64,000 nt of DNA from Marinobacter piscis. GTDB lineage: Bacteria; Pseudomonadota; Gammaproteobacteria; Pseudomonadales; Oleiphilaceae. Within the stretch, counting starts at the first letter, position 1. Each line of letters begins with the position of its first letter. The stretch lies in the NCBI RefSeq assembly GCF_007671655.1, contig NZ_VCGX01000002.1:558001-622000 (forward strand). Direction: 5' to 3'. The notes below the pieces were generated by a model. It had not been told where the DNA came from, did not search any database, and saw only the letters and a program-made list of their open reading frames with translations. Shown here piece by piece: positions 9,398-18,898 of the stretch. Position numbers and translations under genes: made by a program.

Positions 9398-10279
9398 TTA
9401 CTCCTGAAAAATCAGGCCGGAGAATTTATCAGAATCCAGTGCATCCACTGACTCTGCTATGGTTTCTCCGGTCACTTCCCCGAACGGGACACCGAAGACG
9501 ACCTGATCGGCAAATCGTTCAATAATCCTGGCTTCCGTATTTTCCCGGAAAGGCGGCACGTTCAGCACAATGCAACGATCCGGATAACGGGTCTGCAACT
9601 CAGTGATCAGCTCACGCATGCGAACCGACGCAAACAGTTCAACCGCCGACGATGCCTGGGTGCCCGCAGGAACCACTGACAGCCGCTCAATACCGCTTGG
9701 ATAGAGGATCGAGCGGATGCTCAGGGTGTGATCGGACACAAAATCCGTAACGCCTTTGTCCATCGGGCTGGAAACCAGGCTGTCGAGCTCATCGTTATAT
9801 GGGTCGCAATCCACCAGCAAAGCGGAGGTGTGAGAGTCCAGTGCAAGTGCCGTGGCCAGATTAAACGCTGTCAACACGCCTTCCGAACCGTTACTGCCCA
9901 GACTACTGAACATCACCGTAAAGCGGTCGCCGTGAGCCAGGTTTCGCAACTGAATGCGTAACTCCCGATACGCATCCATCACCTTCTTGTCCGGCATGCC
10001 GGAATAAATGATCTTCCGTTCACGCAGTTGCTCCCGACTCCATGGTCTGGGGTTGGCAATCAGTGACAGGGAGACAGACGAATCGTATAGCGTAGGGGGA
10101 TGCTCATTATCGTTGCTGTCCACCCGGATCCAGTTCGGCCGGCCCTGCTCCGAATCGGCATAAGGACGCTCCTTGCGAAAGTTGTCCTCAACGCTGGCTT
10201 CACCCCGTTCACTCCCGGAACGACTGCGCTCGCCCTGGCTTTTGAGAAGCGCGTTGTATAGTTTGTTATCGTCCATCAA
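9398..10279 (-). CDS. BY-kinase (CpsD/CapB-like) homologue with degenerate Walker motifs
   Basis: The 293-residue protein aligns by eye with the P-loop tyrosine autokinases of EPS loci: ALLVDCDPYND is Walker A', LSVVPAG and a PDRCIVLNVPP strand follow. The Walker A region reads SSLGSNGSEGVLTAFNLA where relatives have PGEGK(S/T); the catalytic Lys and following Ser/Thr are absent. The Walker B Asp is Asn (VLNVPP instead of xxDxPP). There is no tyrosine-rich C-terminal tail. In these loci the partner is the chain-length protein encoded just upstream, whose start region overlaps by four bases. It is probably a catalytically dead regulatory or scaffold protein (inference). Confidence 0.85.
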   Translation of the reverse strand: MMDDNKLYNALLKSQGERSRSGSERGEASVEDNFRKERPYADSEQGRPNWIRVDSNDNEHPPTLYDSSVSLSLIANPRPWSREQLRERKIIYSGMPDKKVMDAYRELRIQLRNLAHGDRFTVMFSSLGSNGSEGVLTAFNLATALALDSHTSALLVDCDPYNDELDSLVSSPMDKGVTDFVSDHTLSIRSILYPSGIERLSVVPAGTQASSAVELFASVRMRELITELQTRYPDRCIVLNVPPFRENTEARIIERFADQVVFGVPFGEVTGETIAESVDALDSDKFSGLIFQE

Positions 10280-11847
10280 TTACCCCCAAGCCCGGTTATT
10301 TCACCGGCTTTATTAACCAGCTGCTCCGGGGTAATGCCCAGGACACTGAACACCAGAATAGCAAGGTAAGCGGTCATGAAGACGGTAAGTACAACCAGAA
10401 TCAACCAGACATCCTTGCGCAACAGCCGGTCTTTCCAGGTACTTCGGTAATGGGGAATCGTGGTTAATACAGAAATGCCAGCAGGCAATGCCAGCTGCAG
10501 TGTGCGTGGTGAGCGGACACGCTGATCAAACATGACCAGCAAAACGAGCAAGCCCAGCACCATGGCACTGCCCAGGAACGGTCCTGCAAGTCCAACCTGA
10601 TAAAGCTGGAGGCCGTCCCATTGAGTCGGGTATGAGGCTGGCTCCTGGATTTTGTAGCTTACCCCCTCACCCTGCACATCCAGCGTCATGGATAACCGTG
10701 CTTTCTCCCGGCGCTGCAGCATGTCCTCGTATACCCCACGGGTAACATCATAATCCCGTGTAAGCTCTGATAGTTCTGCCTGGTTTTCCGCAACACGCTG
10801 AGAACGCTCAAACGCTTCATCAAGCAATCGCTCCAGCGAGGCCAGGCGATTTTTTTGCACTGCAAGCTGGGTTGTCTTTTCAGATAACTGGATTTTCAGG
10901 TTTTCGTAAACCGGGTTTTCCATCACCTCGGTCACACCGCCTTCTCTTGCGTCATCAGGCCGGGTCCGGACACGCTCTTCAAGATCGGCAATCTGACCCT
11001 TGATGCTTATAATGTCCGGATGCCGCTCGTGGTAACGCAGCAATAAAGAGTCCAGCTCCTGACGCATCGCAAACAGTCGCCGTTCAGCGGAAGACTTCCC
11101 TGGGTCTACAGTAATGCGGCGTACCGGCTGCTCCTGAGCGAGCTGTTTCTGCGTAAGCTCAACTTCCGACTCGGTCTGCTGAATTTCCAGCTTCAGGTTT
11201 TCAATATTGCGCCGCAGGTTCTCGATTCTGGACAGGACATTGCCTTCCGTACCGTCCTGGTTACCGGACTTAAACTCTTTCAGGCGTTGCTCCGCTTCTT
11301 CAAGCTGGCGTTGATAGGTTTTTACCTGTGAGTCGATGAACGCAAACGCGCCCTGGCTCTCGGAGCGCTTTTTACGTACTGTGCGCTCAACAAACCGGTT
11401 GAGTACGGCACTGAGTACCTGAAAGGATGTGTCAGGGTTGTCACTGGTATAACTCAGCTCGAGAAAGTTCCGGTTTGATACCCGAATCCCGATCTGTTTA
11501 CGCAGACTGCTGATTTTTTCATTGCGGGCGGCGTCTGTCTCGCCGCCTTTGAGCAGCCCTGTATCCAGCGATATCTGCTCCAGAAAGGACCGGCTCTGCA
11601 TCATCTCTCGAGCTTCGTTTATGCGGTCAAGCTGTGTCAGCTCTGCTTTACCCCGGAGCAGTGGCTCAAGAATATTCGACTGGTCGGCGTATAAAACAGC
11701 CTGGGAGGTGTAGCTTTTTGGTGTTACATAGCCCAGCGTCAACACCCCGGCCGTCACCACCATAAATATGATGACCGCTGCCAACCTGTACCGGTAAAGC
11801 TCTAGCTTTACCGCCCGGAGGGTATCAAGAATGAACTGTATATCCAT
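10276..11847 (-). CDS. Wzz/GumC-type polysaccharide chain-length determinant
   Basis: A 523-residue polysaccharide co-polymerase. The first membrane segment is at about residues 20-40 (AAVIIFMVVTAGVLTLGYV). A large periplasmic part with long coiled coils rich in E, Q, K and R spans about residues 170-390. A second membrane segment follows near 425-445 and a third at 480-505. The protein controls chain length and links the polymerase to export. It matches XrtA-type chain-length proteins (TIGR03007-like). It overlaps the Wza-like gene by one base and the kinase-like gene by four. Without an active kinase in this locus, regulation by tyrosine phosphorylation is doubtful. Confidence 0.9.
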   Translation of the reverse strand: MDIQFILDTLRAVKLELYRYRLAAVIIFMVVTAGVLTLGYVTPKSYTSQAVLYADQSNILEPLLRGKAELTQLDRINEAREMMQSRSFLEQISLDTGLLKGGETDAARNEKISSLRKQIGIRVSNRNFLELSYTSDNPDTSFQVLSAVLNRFVERTVRKKRSESQGAFAFIDSQVKTYQRQLEEAEQRLKEFKSGNQDGTEGNVLSRIENLRRNIENLKLEIQQTESEVELTQKQLAQEQPVRRITVDPGKSSAERRLFAMRQELDSLLLRYHERHPDIISIKGQIADLEERVRTRPDDAREGGVTEVMENPVYENLKIQLSEKTTQLAVQKNRLASLERLLDEAFERSQRVAENQAELSELTRDYDVTRGVYEDMLQRREKARLSMTLDVQGEGVSYKIQEPASYPTQWDGLQLYQVGLAGPFLGSAMVLGLLVLLVMFDQRVRSPRTLQLALPAGISVLTTIPHYRSTWKDRLLRKDVWLILVVLTVFMTAYLAILVFSVLGITPEQLVNKAGEITGLGGN

Positions 11848-12485
11848 CAGAGTTCGCCCCGGAACAGTTGCTTACGTGGAACGCTGATCACGTCACCCGG
11901 CTGCAGAGCATGATTGGTCATCATGTCGCCATCACTGAGAATGGCGTCCAGATCCAGACCAAAACTCTGGTACTCACCATCCAGTTGGCGGTGAAGTACA
12001 GCGCGGTTATCAGCGGCAAAATCTGTAACACCTCCGGCCATGAGCACAATGTCCAGAACAGTCATTCCCGGCTGAAAGGCCACAGACTGGGGTGATGCAA
12101 CCTGCCCGGTAATACGGATACGGTTTCTGAACTCCTTGCTCAGGGGGCTGGTGACCATCACCGTTACCTCCGGGGTGCGGATAAACTCGCCCAGCGTGTC
12201 GCTGATTTCCGATGCCAGCTGCTCCGGCTCTTTACCTTCAGCTTTGACATCACCCATTAAAGGCATGGAAATAAAACCGTCCGGCCGTACCACGATAGAC
12301 TGTCCCAGTTCAGGGTTACGCCATACATGGATAGCAATGGTATCCCCCACTCCGATTTCATAAGGCTCACTCTCCAGCTCGGATACCGGAGGCATCTGGG
12401 CAGACGATGGCAACCCGGAGCAGGCAACCATTAGCAATGTAATGCAAGCGACTACTACAGCCTGAATAAGCTTGGTGATACTCAT
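11847..12485 (-). CDS. Wza-like polysaccharide export lipoprotein
   Basis: From the ATG at 12485 (GGAG seven bases upstream; a GTG six bases earlier also exists) the protein has 212 residues. A lipoprotein signal ends at the lipobox LMVACSG. The Poly_export domain follows (YEIGVGDTIAIHVWRNPELG, IVVRPDGFISMPLMGDV), then one SLBB domain (RIRITGQVASPQ, TVLDIVLMAGGVTDFA). It lacks the large extra domains of E. coli Wza, as is usual for the short XrtA-locus export proteins (TIGR03027-like). It would form the periplasmic and outer-membrane end of the export path with the barrel at 8039-9394. Confidence 0.92.
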   Translation of the reverse strand: MSITKLIQAVVVACITLLMVACSGLPSSAQMPPVSELESEPYEIGVGDTIAIHVWRNPELGQSIVVRPDGFISMPLMGDVKAEGKEPEQLASEISDTLGEFIRTPEVTVMVTSPLSKEFRNRIRITGQVASPQSVAFQPGMTVLDIVLMAGGVTDFAADNRAVLHRQLDGEYQSFGLDLDAILSDGDMMTNHALQPGDVISVPRKQLFRGEL

Positions 12486-12519
12486 AAACACTCTCCGCCT
12501 TTTTGTTCTTTGTTTTCGG

Positions 12520-13926
12520 TTACCGAACGCCTTTGCCCAGAAGAATGACTTCCACTGTCTGAATCATTATCAGGAAATCCATCAACAGGCTGTGATTTTT
12601 AGAGTAATAAAGATCGTATTCCAGCTTCCCCCGGGCGTCTTCAACAGATGCCCCATAAGGGTATTTAAGCTGCGCCCAGCCCATTAAGCCAGGTTTCACA
12701 TAATGTCGGGTATCATAAAAAGGAATCTTTTCTTTCAGCTCCGCAACAAACTCGGGCCGTTCCGGGCGCGGTCCTACAATGCTCATTTCGCCTTTAATTA
12801 CGTTATAAAGCTGTGGTAACTCGTCTAACCGGGTGTTGCGTATGAAAGCGCCGACCCGGGTCACCCGGATGTCATTCGCAGAGGCCCAGCGGGCTTTGCC
12901 ATCTTTTTCAGCATCCTGCCGCATGCTGCGGAATTTATAGATGCGAAACTCTTTGCCAAGCACACCAACCCGGGTCTGGCTGTAAAGTATGGGCCGCCCG
13001 GTTTCCAGATATACCGCAAGTGCGGTGAGAATGATGAACGGGAACGTGATCAGCAAAAGCGTAAGGCTGATTAACAGATCAAGGGCACGTTTGGCCAAAG
13101 CCCGGGTCTTTGAAGCTTTAAACCCGTCAGAAAAAACAATCCATGAGGGATGGACCATATCCAGTTTGGCTTTTTTCAGTTCCCGCTCATAGAAATCTAC
13201 GCCGCTGGTTACTGCAATTCCTCGCAACTTGCACTCCATCAGATCCGGAACCGGCAGCCACCCACCTTCTTTGCGACGGCGCTCCTGCTGCGCAATCACA
13301 ATTTCGGAAATCCGGTTCTGGCGGCAAAACCTGTACAAATTACTGGGTGTAGGCAGCAAGTTGTCCGCAGCAACCGCTCCCTCCGGTTTCTCTGCAATAC
13401 AGCCTATAATGCGAACCCCCAGAGCCCGCATGTTTTGCTCGTACTCATCCAGCAGATTGGCGGCAAAGTCACCGGCACCAAAAATTACCACACGCCGGAC
13501 CAGCTGTTCCGAGTCGACGACCCGAAGAAACAGAAGCCGCATCACAATCACGATGATGGAGGCGGCAATAACCGCCCAGAACAGATTTGTGCTGCCGGGA
13601 TTGGCAGAGGGAAAAACCAGATAAAGCAGCTTGAGCCCTATTCCGCCAACAAAGCAGTAGGCAACCAGGGTGCGGAAGAAAAGTGCTGAAGTGCTTTCAT
13701 AAACCATGACCAGATAGCCGCCCATGGCAAGGGTTCCACAACTCAGAATGAGCGCAAACAGAATGGCGGACAGAAAATTGGTATCAACGGAGGGATAACC
13801 CACGCCTGCCAGCGTGAGCAGCAGCGCAAGAAAGGAAAAAATGGCAAATAATACGAGAAACTCCAGCGCCGCCAGCACCAGATAGGGAGTATGAAGGTAA
13901 TGCGTTCTGAACCGTATATACGACAC
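12520..13926 (-). CDS. Undecaprenyl-phosphate sugar-1-phosphate transferase (TIGR03013-like)
   Basis: This polyisoprenyl-phosphate hexose-1-phosphate transferase starts EPS repeat-unit synthesis. The N-terminal half has four to five membrane segments (about residues 15-130) and a CoA-binding-like Rossmann domain (RRVVIFGAGDFAANLL). The C-terminal half is the bacterial sugar transferase domain: KRALDLLISL, QTRVGVLGKEFRIYKFRSM, TRLDELPQLYNVIKGEMSIVGPRPERP. I choose the GTG at 13926 because AAGGAA lies six bases upstream and the protein then begins VSYIRFRTHY like its relatives; a GTG at 13950 would add eight residues. It is the first gene of the leftward unit. Confidence 0.9.
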   Translation of the reverse strand: MSYIRFRTHYLHTPYLVLAALEFLVLFAIFSFLALLLTLAGVGYPSVDTNFLSAILFALILSCGTLAMGGYLVMVYESTSALFFRTLVAYCFVGGIGLKLLYLVFPSANPGSTNLFWAVIAASIIVIVMRLLFLRVVDSEQLVRRVVIFGAGDFAANLLDEYEQNMRALGVRIIGCIAEKPEGAVAADNLLPTPSNLYRFCRQNRISEIVIAQQERRRKEGGWLPVPDLMECKLRGIAVTSGVDFYERELKKAKLDMVHPSWIVFSDGFKASKTRALAKRALDLLISLTLLLITFPFIILTALAVYLETGRPILYSQTRVGVLGKEFRIYKFRSMRQDAEKDGKARWASANDIRVTRVGAFIRNTRLDELPQLYNVIKGEMSIVGPRPERPEFVAELKEKIPFYDTRHYVKPGLMGWAQLKYPYGASVEDARGKLEYDLYYSKNHSLLMDFLIMIQTVEVILLGKGVR

Positions 13927-14210
13927 GTCGAACTTCCTTGTCGTCCGCACAGATACCTGCGCCAGACCAACTGCAAATGTTCCGGCAGCCCACGTTCAGA
14001 CTTCTGCTGAACGACCCCTAACCACCGGTTCTTTTTTTTATTTATGGCCTATTCTGTACCGATAAAAACTTAAACTCAACATATTGTATCTTGCTGTAAC
14101 ATAAACTTACACTAGATTGACAGTGAGTGCGAATCACAGACCACAATAATTGTATTTATGCGCTGTGTGAGCAAAACTTAACCAAATGGAATGACTGGGA
14201 AGGAGTACCC
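13927..14210. promoter_or_regulatory. Divergent intergenic region of the EPS locus
   Basis: The 284-bp gap separates the two divergent EPS units and must hold promoters for both. It is clearly more A+T-rich than the genes, with a T-run at about 14032-14044 and AT-rich stretches to 14110. A TTGACA at 14117-14122 faces right but I see no convincing -10 at the standard distance, so no promoter is assigned. No RpoN (GG-N10-GC) site was recognised. Confidence 0.4.
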
Positions 14211-15137
14211 ATGCCAGGCTCGGACGCACGACCAAGAAATACAGGACAATCCCCCCTGCACGCGATGAGTATAGACGTGGAGGATTATTTCCACGTTGCT
14301 GCACTTTCCAATGTGATCCGGCCACACCAGTGGGACAGCCTCCCTTCCCGGGTAGAGCAGAATACCGAACGCCTGCTCATGCTGTTTGATAAGCACCAGG
14401 TTAAGGCGACCTTTTTTGTGTTGGGGTGGGTAGCCGAGCGATTTCCCGCGCTTGTGCGAAAATTATCCGATCATGGTCATGAAATCGCGTCTCATGGATA
14501 CAGTCACCAGTTGATTTACAACCAGCCCCCTGAAGAATTCCGGCAGGAGACACTTCGCTCCAAAGCCCTGCTTGAAGACATCACTGGCACGGCCGTGGAG
14601 GGTTACCGTGCAGCAAGTTATTCTATAACCCGACGCTCTCTCTGGGCTCTGGATATTCTCAGCGAAGCGGGTTTTACCTGGGATTCAAGCATTTTCCCTA
14701 TACGCCACGACCGCTATGGCATACCGGACTCGCCGTCTGCACCCTATTCAATTGAAACCGCCAGCGGTGCCGTTATTCGTGAGTTTCCACTGACCACCGC
14801 TCATATTATGGGGCTTTCAATACCTGCGGCCGGGGGCGGTTATTTTCGCCAGTTTCCCTACCCGCTGTTTCGCTACTTGTTTTATAATGCTTCAGGGTCT
14901 GGCGCCCGGCCGCAGATGTTCTATCTGCACCCCTGGGAGATTGACCCGGGGCAGCCCCGTTACACTAACGCAAGCTGGTTTTCCCGTTTTCGCCACTACA
15001 CTAACCTGGATCGATGTTATGGGCGCCTTGAGCGCTTGCTGGGAGATTTCAGGTTCGGAACTGTCAGCGACAGCTACAATACTTATGATCCGGACAAAAC
15101 TCTGCTGCGCAGCGATCAGATGGTTCGCCTTGCCTGA
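14211..15137 (+). CDS. XrtA-system polysaccharide deacetylase (DUF3473 type)
   Basis: The ATG at 14211 is preceded by AAGGAG with six bases spacing and gives 308 residues; the open frame extends upstream without a good start. The catalytic domain opens with SIDVEDYFHVAAL, the signature of the exosortase-associated deacetylases. NodB motifs follow (ATFFVLGWVAERFP, EIASHGYSHQL with the two metal-binding histidines), then the C-terminal DUF3473 region (PAAGGGYFRQFPYPLFRY, FYLHPWEIDPGQP). It would deacetylate hexosamines of the polysaccharide or its precursor. It is the first gene of the rightward EPS unit, 21 bp ahead of the ATPase gene. Confidence 0.92.
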   Translation: MPGSDARPRNTGQSPLHAMSIDVEDYFHVAALSNVIRPHQWDSLPSRVEQNTERLLMLFDKHQVKATFFVLGWVAERFPALVRKLSDHGHEIASHGYSHQLIYNQPPEEFRQETLRSKALLEDITGTAVEGYRAASYSITRRSLWALDILSEAGFTWDSSIFPIRHDRYGIPDSPSAPYSIETASGAVIREFPLTTAHIMGLSIPAAGGGYFRQFPYPLFRYLFYNASGSGARPQMFYLHPWEIDPGQPRYTNASWFSRFRHYTNLDRCYGRLERLLGDFRFGTVSDSYNTYDPDKTLLRSDQMVRLA

Positions 15138-15158
15138 TCCAGGAAACAGGAACTGACT

Positions 15159-16157
15159 ATGTATCTCGAGTTTTTTGGTCTTCACAGACATCCGTTCCGC
15201 ATCACTCCGGAAGACGACTTCATCTACATGAGCAAGCAGCACTCACGTGCGTATGTGTACATGTCGTCCGCAATCTGGAGCTCGGAAGGTTTTGTGGTTG
15301 TCAGTGGCGAAATAGGGTCCGGCAAGACAACCCTGTTGAAGAAAACCCTTCGCAATCTCGATGGCAACCTGAAGTTAATCAATATCGCCTACACCAACCT
15401 CGAATCCAGAGACTTGTTTGGTCTGATTCTGCACAAGGCGGGTATAAAAGCGACTACAGAAAGCAAGGTTTCTATGCTGTTCCAGGTGACAGATTACCTG
15501 GAGAAAATGGCGGCCGCCGGTACACCGGTTGTCCTGACAATTGATGAAGCACAGAACCTTACCCGGGAAAACCTGGAGGACATCCGGATGCTGGCCGGGA
15601 TGGAAAGTATGAGTGGTCCATCCATGAGGGTCATTCTGCTTGGGCAACCAGAGTTGAAGCAGGCTGTTCTGAGTATTCCTCAGCTAGCCCAGAGAGTGAA
15701 ACTTTTTTTCCATCTCGAAGGCCTCACACTTGAAGAAACCACCGAGTATATTGAGCATCGGCTTCTGGTTTCCGGTCACGGCAGTAACAAGCTGTTTGAT
15801 GCTGATACGGTCCGCCAGATACACAAACTCAGCCGGGGTATTCCACGGCTGATCAACAAACTGTGCGATGGCATGATGATGTGCGCCTACGCCGAGGACA
15901 GGCCGTTCATTGACCCCCATGATCTGAAGGATATCAGCAGGGATTTGTTGGGGGATGGGGACGAGGTGCCCGTGGTAAAAAACACGCCCGACCCGGACGA
16001 TTTCGGCGCTGCAACCAGTGCCCTGCTGCGCATGGCAGAAGCACTTGAGCGCATTGATAACCGGCTGGCGACGATTTTTCCGGCTGGGCAGTCAGCCCGA
16101 AGAAAAAGCGTAGGTGCGGGGGACAATGTTAAGCCACTGTCCCCCGGGGGCAAGTAA
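15159..16157 (+). CDS. ExeA-like AAA ATPase of the EPS locus (XrtA/PEP-CTERM-associated)
   Basis: This 332-residue protein begins MYLEFFGLHRHPFRITPEDDF, as the family does. The Walker A is VVSGEIGSGKTTLLKK (about residues 45-60), Walker B is VVLTIDEAQNL (about 125-135), and HKLSRGIPRLINKLCDG is the sensor/lid segment. The last 70 residues are variable. Family members (TIGR03015-like) are constant companions of exosortase EPS loci; their exact role is not settled, and they are thought to drive assembly or secretion. AGGAAC lies about ten bases before the ATG. It converges on prpD with a 16-bp gap. Confidence 0.9.
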   Translation: MYLEFFGLHRHPFRITPEDDFIYMSKQHSRAYVYMSSAIWSSEGFVVVSGEIGSGKTTLLKKTLRNLDGNLKLINIAYTNLESRDLFGLILHKAGIKATTESKVSMLFQVTDYLEKMAAAGTPVVLTIDEAQNLTRENLEDIRMLAGMESMSGPSMRVILLGQPELKQAVLSIPQLAQRVKLFFHLEGLTLEETTEYIEHRLLVSGHGSNKLFDADTVRQIHKLSRGIPRLINKLCDGMMMCAYAEDRPFIDPHDLKDISRDLLGDGDEVPVVKNTPDPDDFGAATSALLRMAEALERIDNRLATIFPAGQSARRKSVGAGDNVKPLSPGGK

Positions 16158-16173
16158 GTCTGTGTTTGCCGGA

Positions 16174-17658
16174 TCAAATGACAAACATACTCACGAAATC
16201 ATGAACCGGCATTTTTTCCAGTTTTTTCTGGCTGTCACACACAGATATTATCTGATCGCACTGTTGCTCCGGAAAGCGTGATTCCAGATTGGCCCGGAAC
16301 TTGTCTGCAAGCAGCGGGATGCTTTCCTCTCTGCGCCTGCGATGGCCAATCGGATACTCCACAGCAATCTGCTCGGTACTTGAGCCATCCTTGAAGAATA
16401 CCTGCAGGGCGTTGGCAATCGAGCGCTTATCCTCCTCAAGGTATTCACGGGTATACCGCTCATCCTCAACCACTTCCATTTTCTCTCTGAGCTGATCAAT
16501 GATGGGGTTGGCTTCGTGAAAGCTGTCCTCATAATGCTCAGCCACCAGATCTCCGAAAATCAGCGGCACGGCCGTCATGTATTGCAGGCAGTGATCCCTG
16601 TCTGCCGCATTCGACAGCTCACCGACTTTGGAAATAATACGAATGGCAGATTCATGGGTGGTGATCACGATCCGGTCAATGTCATCCAGACGGTTCCGTA
16701 CCTCCGGGTGTAACGTTACGGCAGCTTCTGCCGCTGTCTGGGCGTGAAACTCCGCCGGAAAGGACACTTTGAACAGTATGTTCTCCATCACATAAGAGCC
16801 AAACTCCTGCGGTATTGAAAACTGCCGCTTGTCTCCCGGCTTCAGCGCCTGGTCCTTGTTGGTTTTACTGAACAGCACATCGTAGAAGCCCCATTGGGGC
16901 GCAGTCAGGGCACTGGGGATGCCCATTTCACCCCGCATGGCAATGTCTGCAAGGCGAACAGCCCGGGAGGTTGCATCCCCGGCCGCCCAGGATTTCCGGG
17001 AGCCCGCATTGGGTGCGTGACGATAGGTTCGCAGCGCCTGCCCATCCACCCACGCGTGGGAAAGTGCGGAAAGCAGCTGCTCACGGCTGGCGCCCATAAG
17101 CCTGGCGGTAACCGCTGTTGAGGCAACTTTCACCAGCACTACGTGGTCCAGACCCACCCGGTTGAAGGAGTTTTCCAGCGCCAACACACCCTGAATTTCG
17201 TGGGCCATCACCATGGCTTCCAGAACGTCACGCATCGTAATCGGGTCTTTACCCTCGGCTACGCGCCTCTGCGACAGATGGTCGGCCACCGCCAGGATGG
17301 CGCCCAGGTTATCTGAGGGATGTCCCCACTCGGCCGCCAGCCAGGTATCGTTATAATCCAGCCAGCGCACAATACAGCCGATATCCCAGGCTGCTTTAAC
17401 CGGGTCCAGTCGAAACGACGTTCCCGGCACACGGGCGCCATGGGGCACAACAGTACCTTCCACCATCGGCCCGAGATGCTTGGTGCATTCAGGAAAGCGC
17501 AGCGCCAGCAAACCGCACCCGAGGGTGTCCTCCAGGCACAGGCGGGCGGTATTCAGCGCTTCCTTACTTTTCACCCGATACGTCAGAACGTAGTCTGCAA
17601 TTCGCTGCAGAACGTCATCGTAGTCGGGCCGCTCGTTAAGATCGAATGTTGCAGACAT
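16174..17658 (-). CDS. prpD: 2-methylcitrate dehydratase PrpD
   Basis: A 494-residue MmgE/PrpD-family enzyme. It dehydrates 2-methylcitrate to 2-methyl-cis-aconitate in the cytoplasmic methylcitrate cycle for propionyl-CoA breakdown. Typical segments are [32 protein letters not shown] (conserved D and H of the active site) and the [21 protein letters not shown] region. It is the last gene of the leftward prp operon. AcnD plus PrpF, encoded upstream, do the same net reaction, so PrpD may be partly redundant; many gammaproteobacteria and betaproteobacteria keep both. Confidence 0.95.
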   Translation of the reverse strand: MSATFDLNERPDYDDVLQRIADYVLTYRVKSKEALNTARLCLEDTLGCGLLALRFPECTKHLGPMVEGTVVPHGARVPGTSFRLDPVKAAWDIGCIVRWLDYNDTWLAAEWGHPSDNLGAILAVADHLSQRRVAEGKDPITMRDVLEAMVMAHEIQGVLALENSFNRVGLDHVVLVKVASTAVTARLMGASREQLLSALSHAWVDGQALRTYRHAPNAGSRKSWAAGDATSRAVRLADIAMRGEMGIPSALTAPQWGFYDVLFSKTNKDQALKPGDKRQFSIPQEFGSYVMENILFKVSFPAEFHAQTAAEAAVTLHPEVRNRLDDIDRIVITTHESAIRIISKVGELSNAADRDHCLQYMTAVPLIFGDLVAEHYEDSFHEANPIIDQLREKMEVVEDERYTREYLEEDKRSIANALQVFFKDGSSTEQIAVEYPIGHRRRREESIPLLADKFRANLESRFPEQQCDQIISVCDSQKKLEKMPVHDFVSMFVI

Positions 17659-17699
17659 CTTGTTTCTCCTATCCGGTTTACGTTTACAGGTAACTGAAG

Positions 17700-18881
17700 T
17701 CAGACCTGGGTTACGTCAGGTACACGTACCCAGCCTTCCATCAGAATCCGCGCACTGCGGCTCATCACGGCTTTCGTCGCCACCCACTGACCCTGGACTT
17801 CTTTGGCTTCTGCGCCAACCTGCAGGGTGCCAGAGGGATGACCAAAGGTTACCGACGTGCGATCGCCACCACCGGCTGCAAGGTTCACCAGTGTTCCGGG
17901 AATGGCCGCCGCAATGGCAATGGCAACGGCCGCTGTGCCCATCATGGCGTGATGCAGTTTGCCCATGGACAGCGCACGTACCAGCACATCGATATCACTG
18001 GCGGCAATCTCCTTGCCACTGGATGCAGTGTAGCCTGCTGGTGGCGCGACGAAAGCGACTTTTGGCGTGTGTTGTCTGGCAACCGCGTCGTCGATGGTCT
18101 CGATCAGACCCATTTTGACCGCGCCGTGGGCACGAATGGTCTCAAACATTGCCAGTGCTTCAGGGTCGCTGTTGATAGCATCCTGCAGCTCTGTGCCACT
18201 GTAGCCCACGGCTTCTGCATTGATGAATACCGTGGGAATGCCAGCGTTGATCATGGTTGCCTGCAAGGTACCGATACCTGGCACGTCCAGCTCATCCACC
18301 AGGTTTCCTGTGGGGAACATGGAGCCTTCCGCATCGGCCGGGTCCATGAACTCCACTTGCACTTCTGCAGCCGGGAAAGTCACCCCGTCCAGCTCAAAGT
18401 CTCCGGTTTCCTGAACCTCACCGTTGGTGATAGGCACGTTGGCGATGATGGTTTTACGGATATTCGCCTGCCATATGCGTACAACCGCTGTTCCGTTTTC
18501 AGGAATACGGTCTTGGGGCACATAGCCACTGTTGATAGCAAATGCACCCACGGCGGCCGTCAGGTTGCCGCAATTGCCGCTCCAGTCGATCACAGGCTTA
18601 TCAATCGCAACCTGACCAAACAGGTAATCCACATCGTGATTCTCTTGCGTGCTTTTGCTCAGAATCACTGTTTTGCTGGTGCTGGACGTGGCTCCGCCCA
18701 TACCATCGGTATGCTTCTGGTAAGGGTCCGGGCTGCCAATCACCCGGAGCAGAAGCCGGTCCCGTTCAGGGCCTGGGTTCCGGGCCTTTTCAGGAAGATC
18801 ATCCAGGCGGAAGAACATGCCTTTGCTGGTGCCGCCACGCATATACGTGGCAGGCACCCGGATTTGTGGAGCGTAGCTCAT
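17700..18881 (-). CDS. prpF: 2-methylaconitate cis-trans isomerase PrpF
   Basis: The ATG at 18881 is preceded by AAGGA and gives about 393 residues starting [17 protein letters not shown]; an in-frame GTG at 18902 overlapping the acnD stop is less likely. PrpF has the two-domain diaminopimelate-epimerase-like fold. [18 protein letters not shown] and [17 protein letters not shown] (with the conserved Cys region) are family signatures. It isomerises the 2-methylaconitate produced by AcnD so that it can be rehydrated to 2-methylisocitrate. It lies between acnD and prpD, the usual order. Confidence 0.95.
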   Translation of the reverse strand: MSYAPQIRVPATYMRGGTSKGMFFRLDDLPEKARNPGPERDRLLLRVIGSPDPYQKHTDGMGGATSSTSKTVILSKSTQENHDVDYLFGQVAIDKPVIDWSGNCGNLTAAVGAFAINSGYVPQDRIPENGTAVVRIWQANIRKTIIANVPITNGEVQETGDFELDGVTFPAAEVQVEFMDPADAEGSMFPTGNLVDELDVPGIGTLQATMINAGIPTVFINAEAVGYSGTELQDAINSDPEALAMFETIRAHGAVKMGLIETIDDAVARQHTPKVAFVAPPAGYTASSGKEIAASDIDVLVRALSMGKLHHAMMGTAAVAIAIAAAIPGTLVNLAAGGGDRTSVTFGHPSGTLQVGAEAKEVQGQWVATKAVMSRSARILMEGWVRVPDVTQV

Positions 18882-18898
18882 AGTGTTGTCCTTATGGT

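Noticed and set aside
14117..14122. TTGACA as -35 of a promoter for the deacetylase gene
   Set aside because: No acceptable -10 hexamer at 16-18 bp; kept only as a note in the intergenic region.
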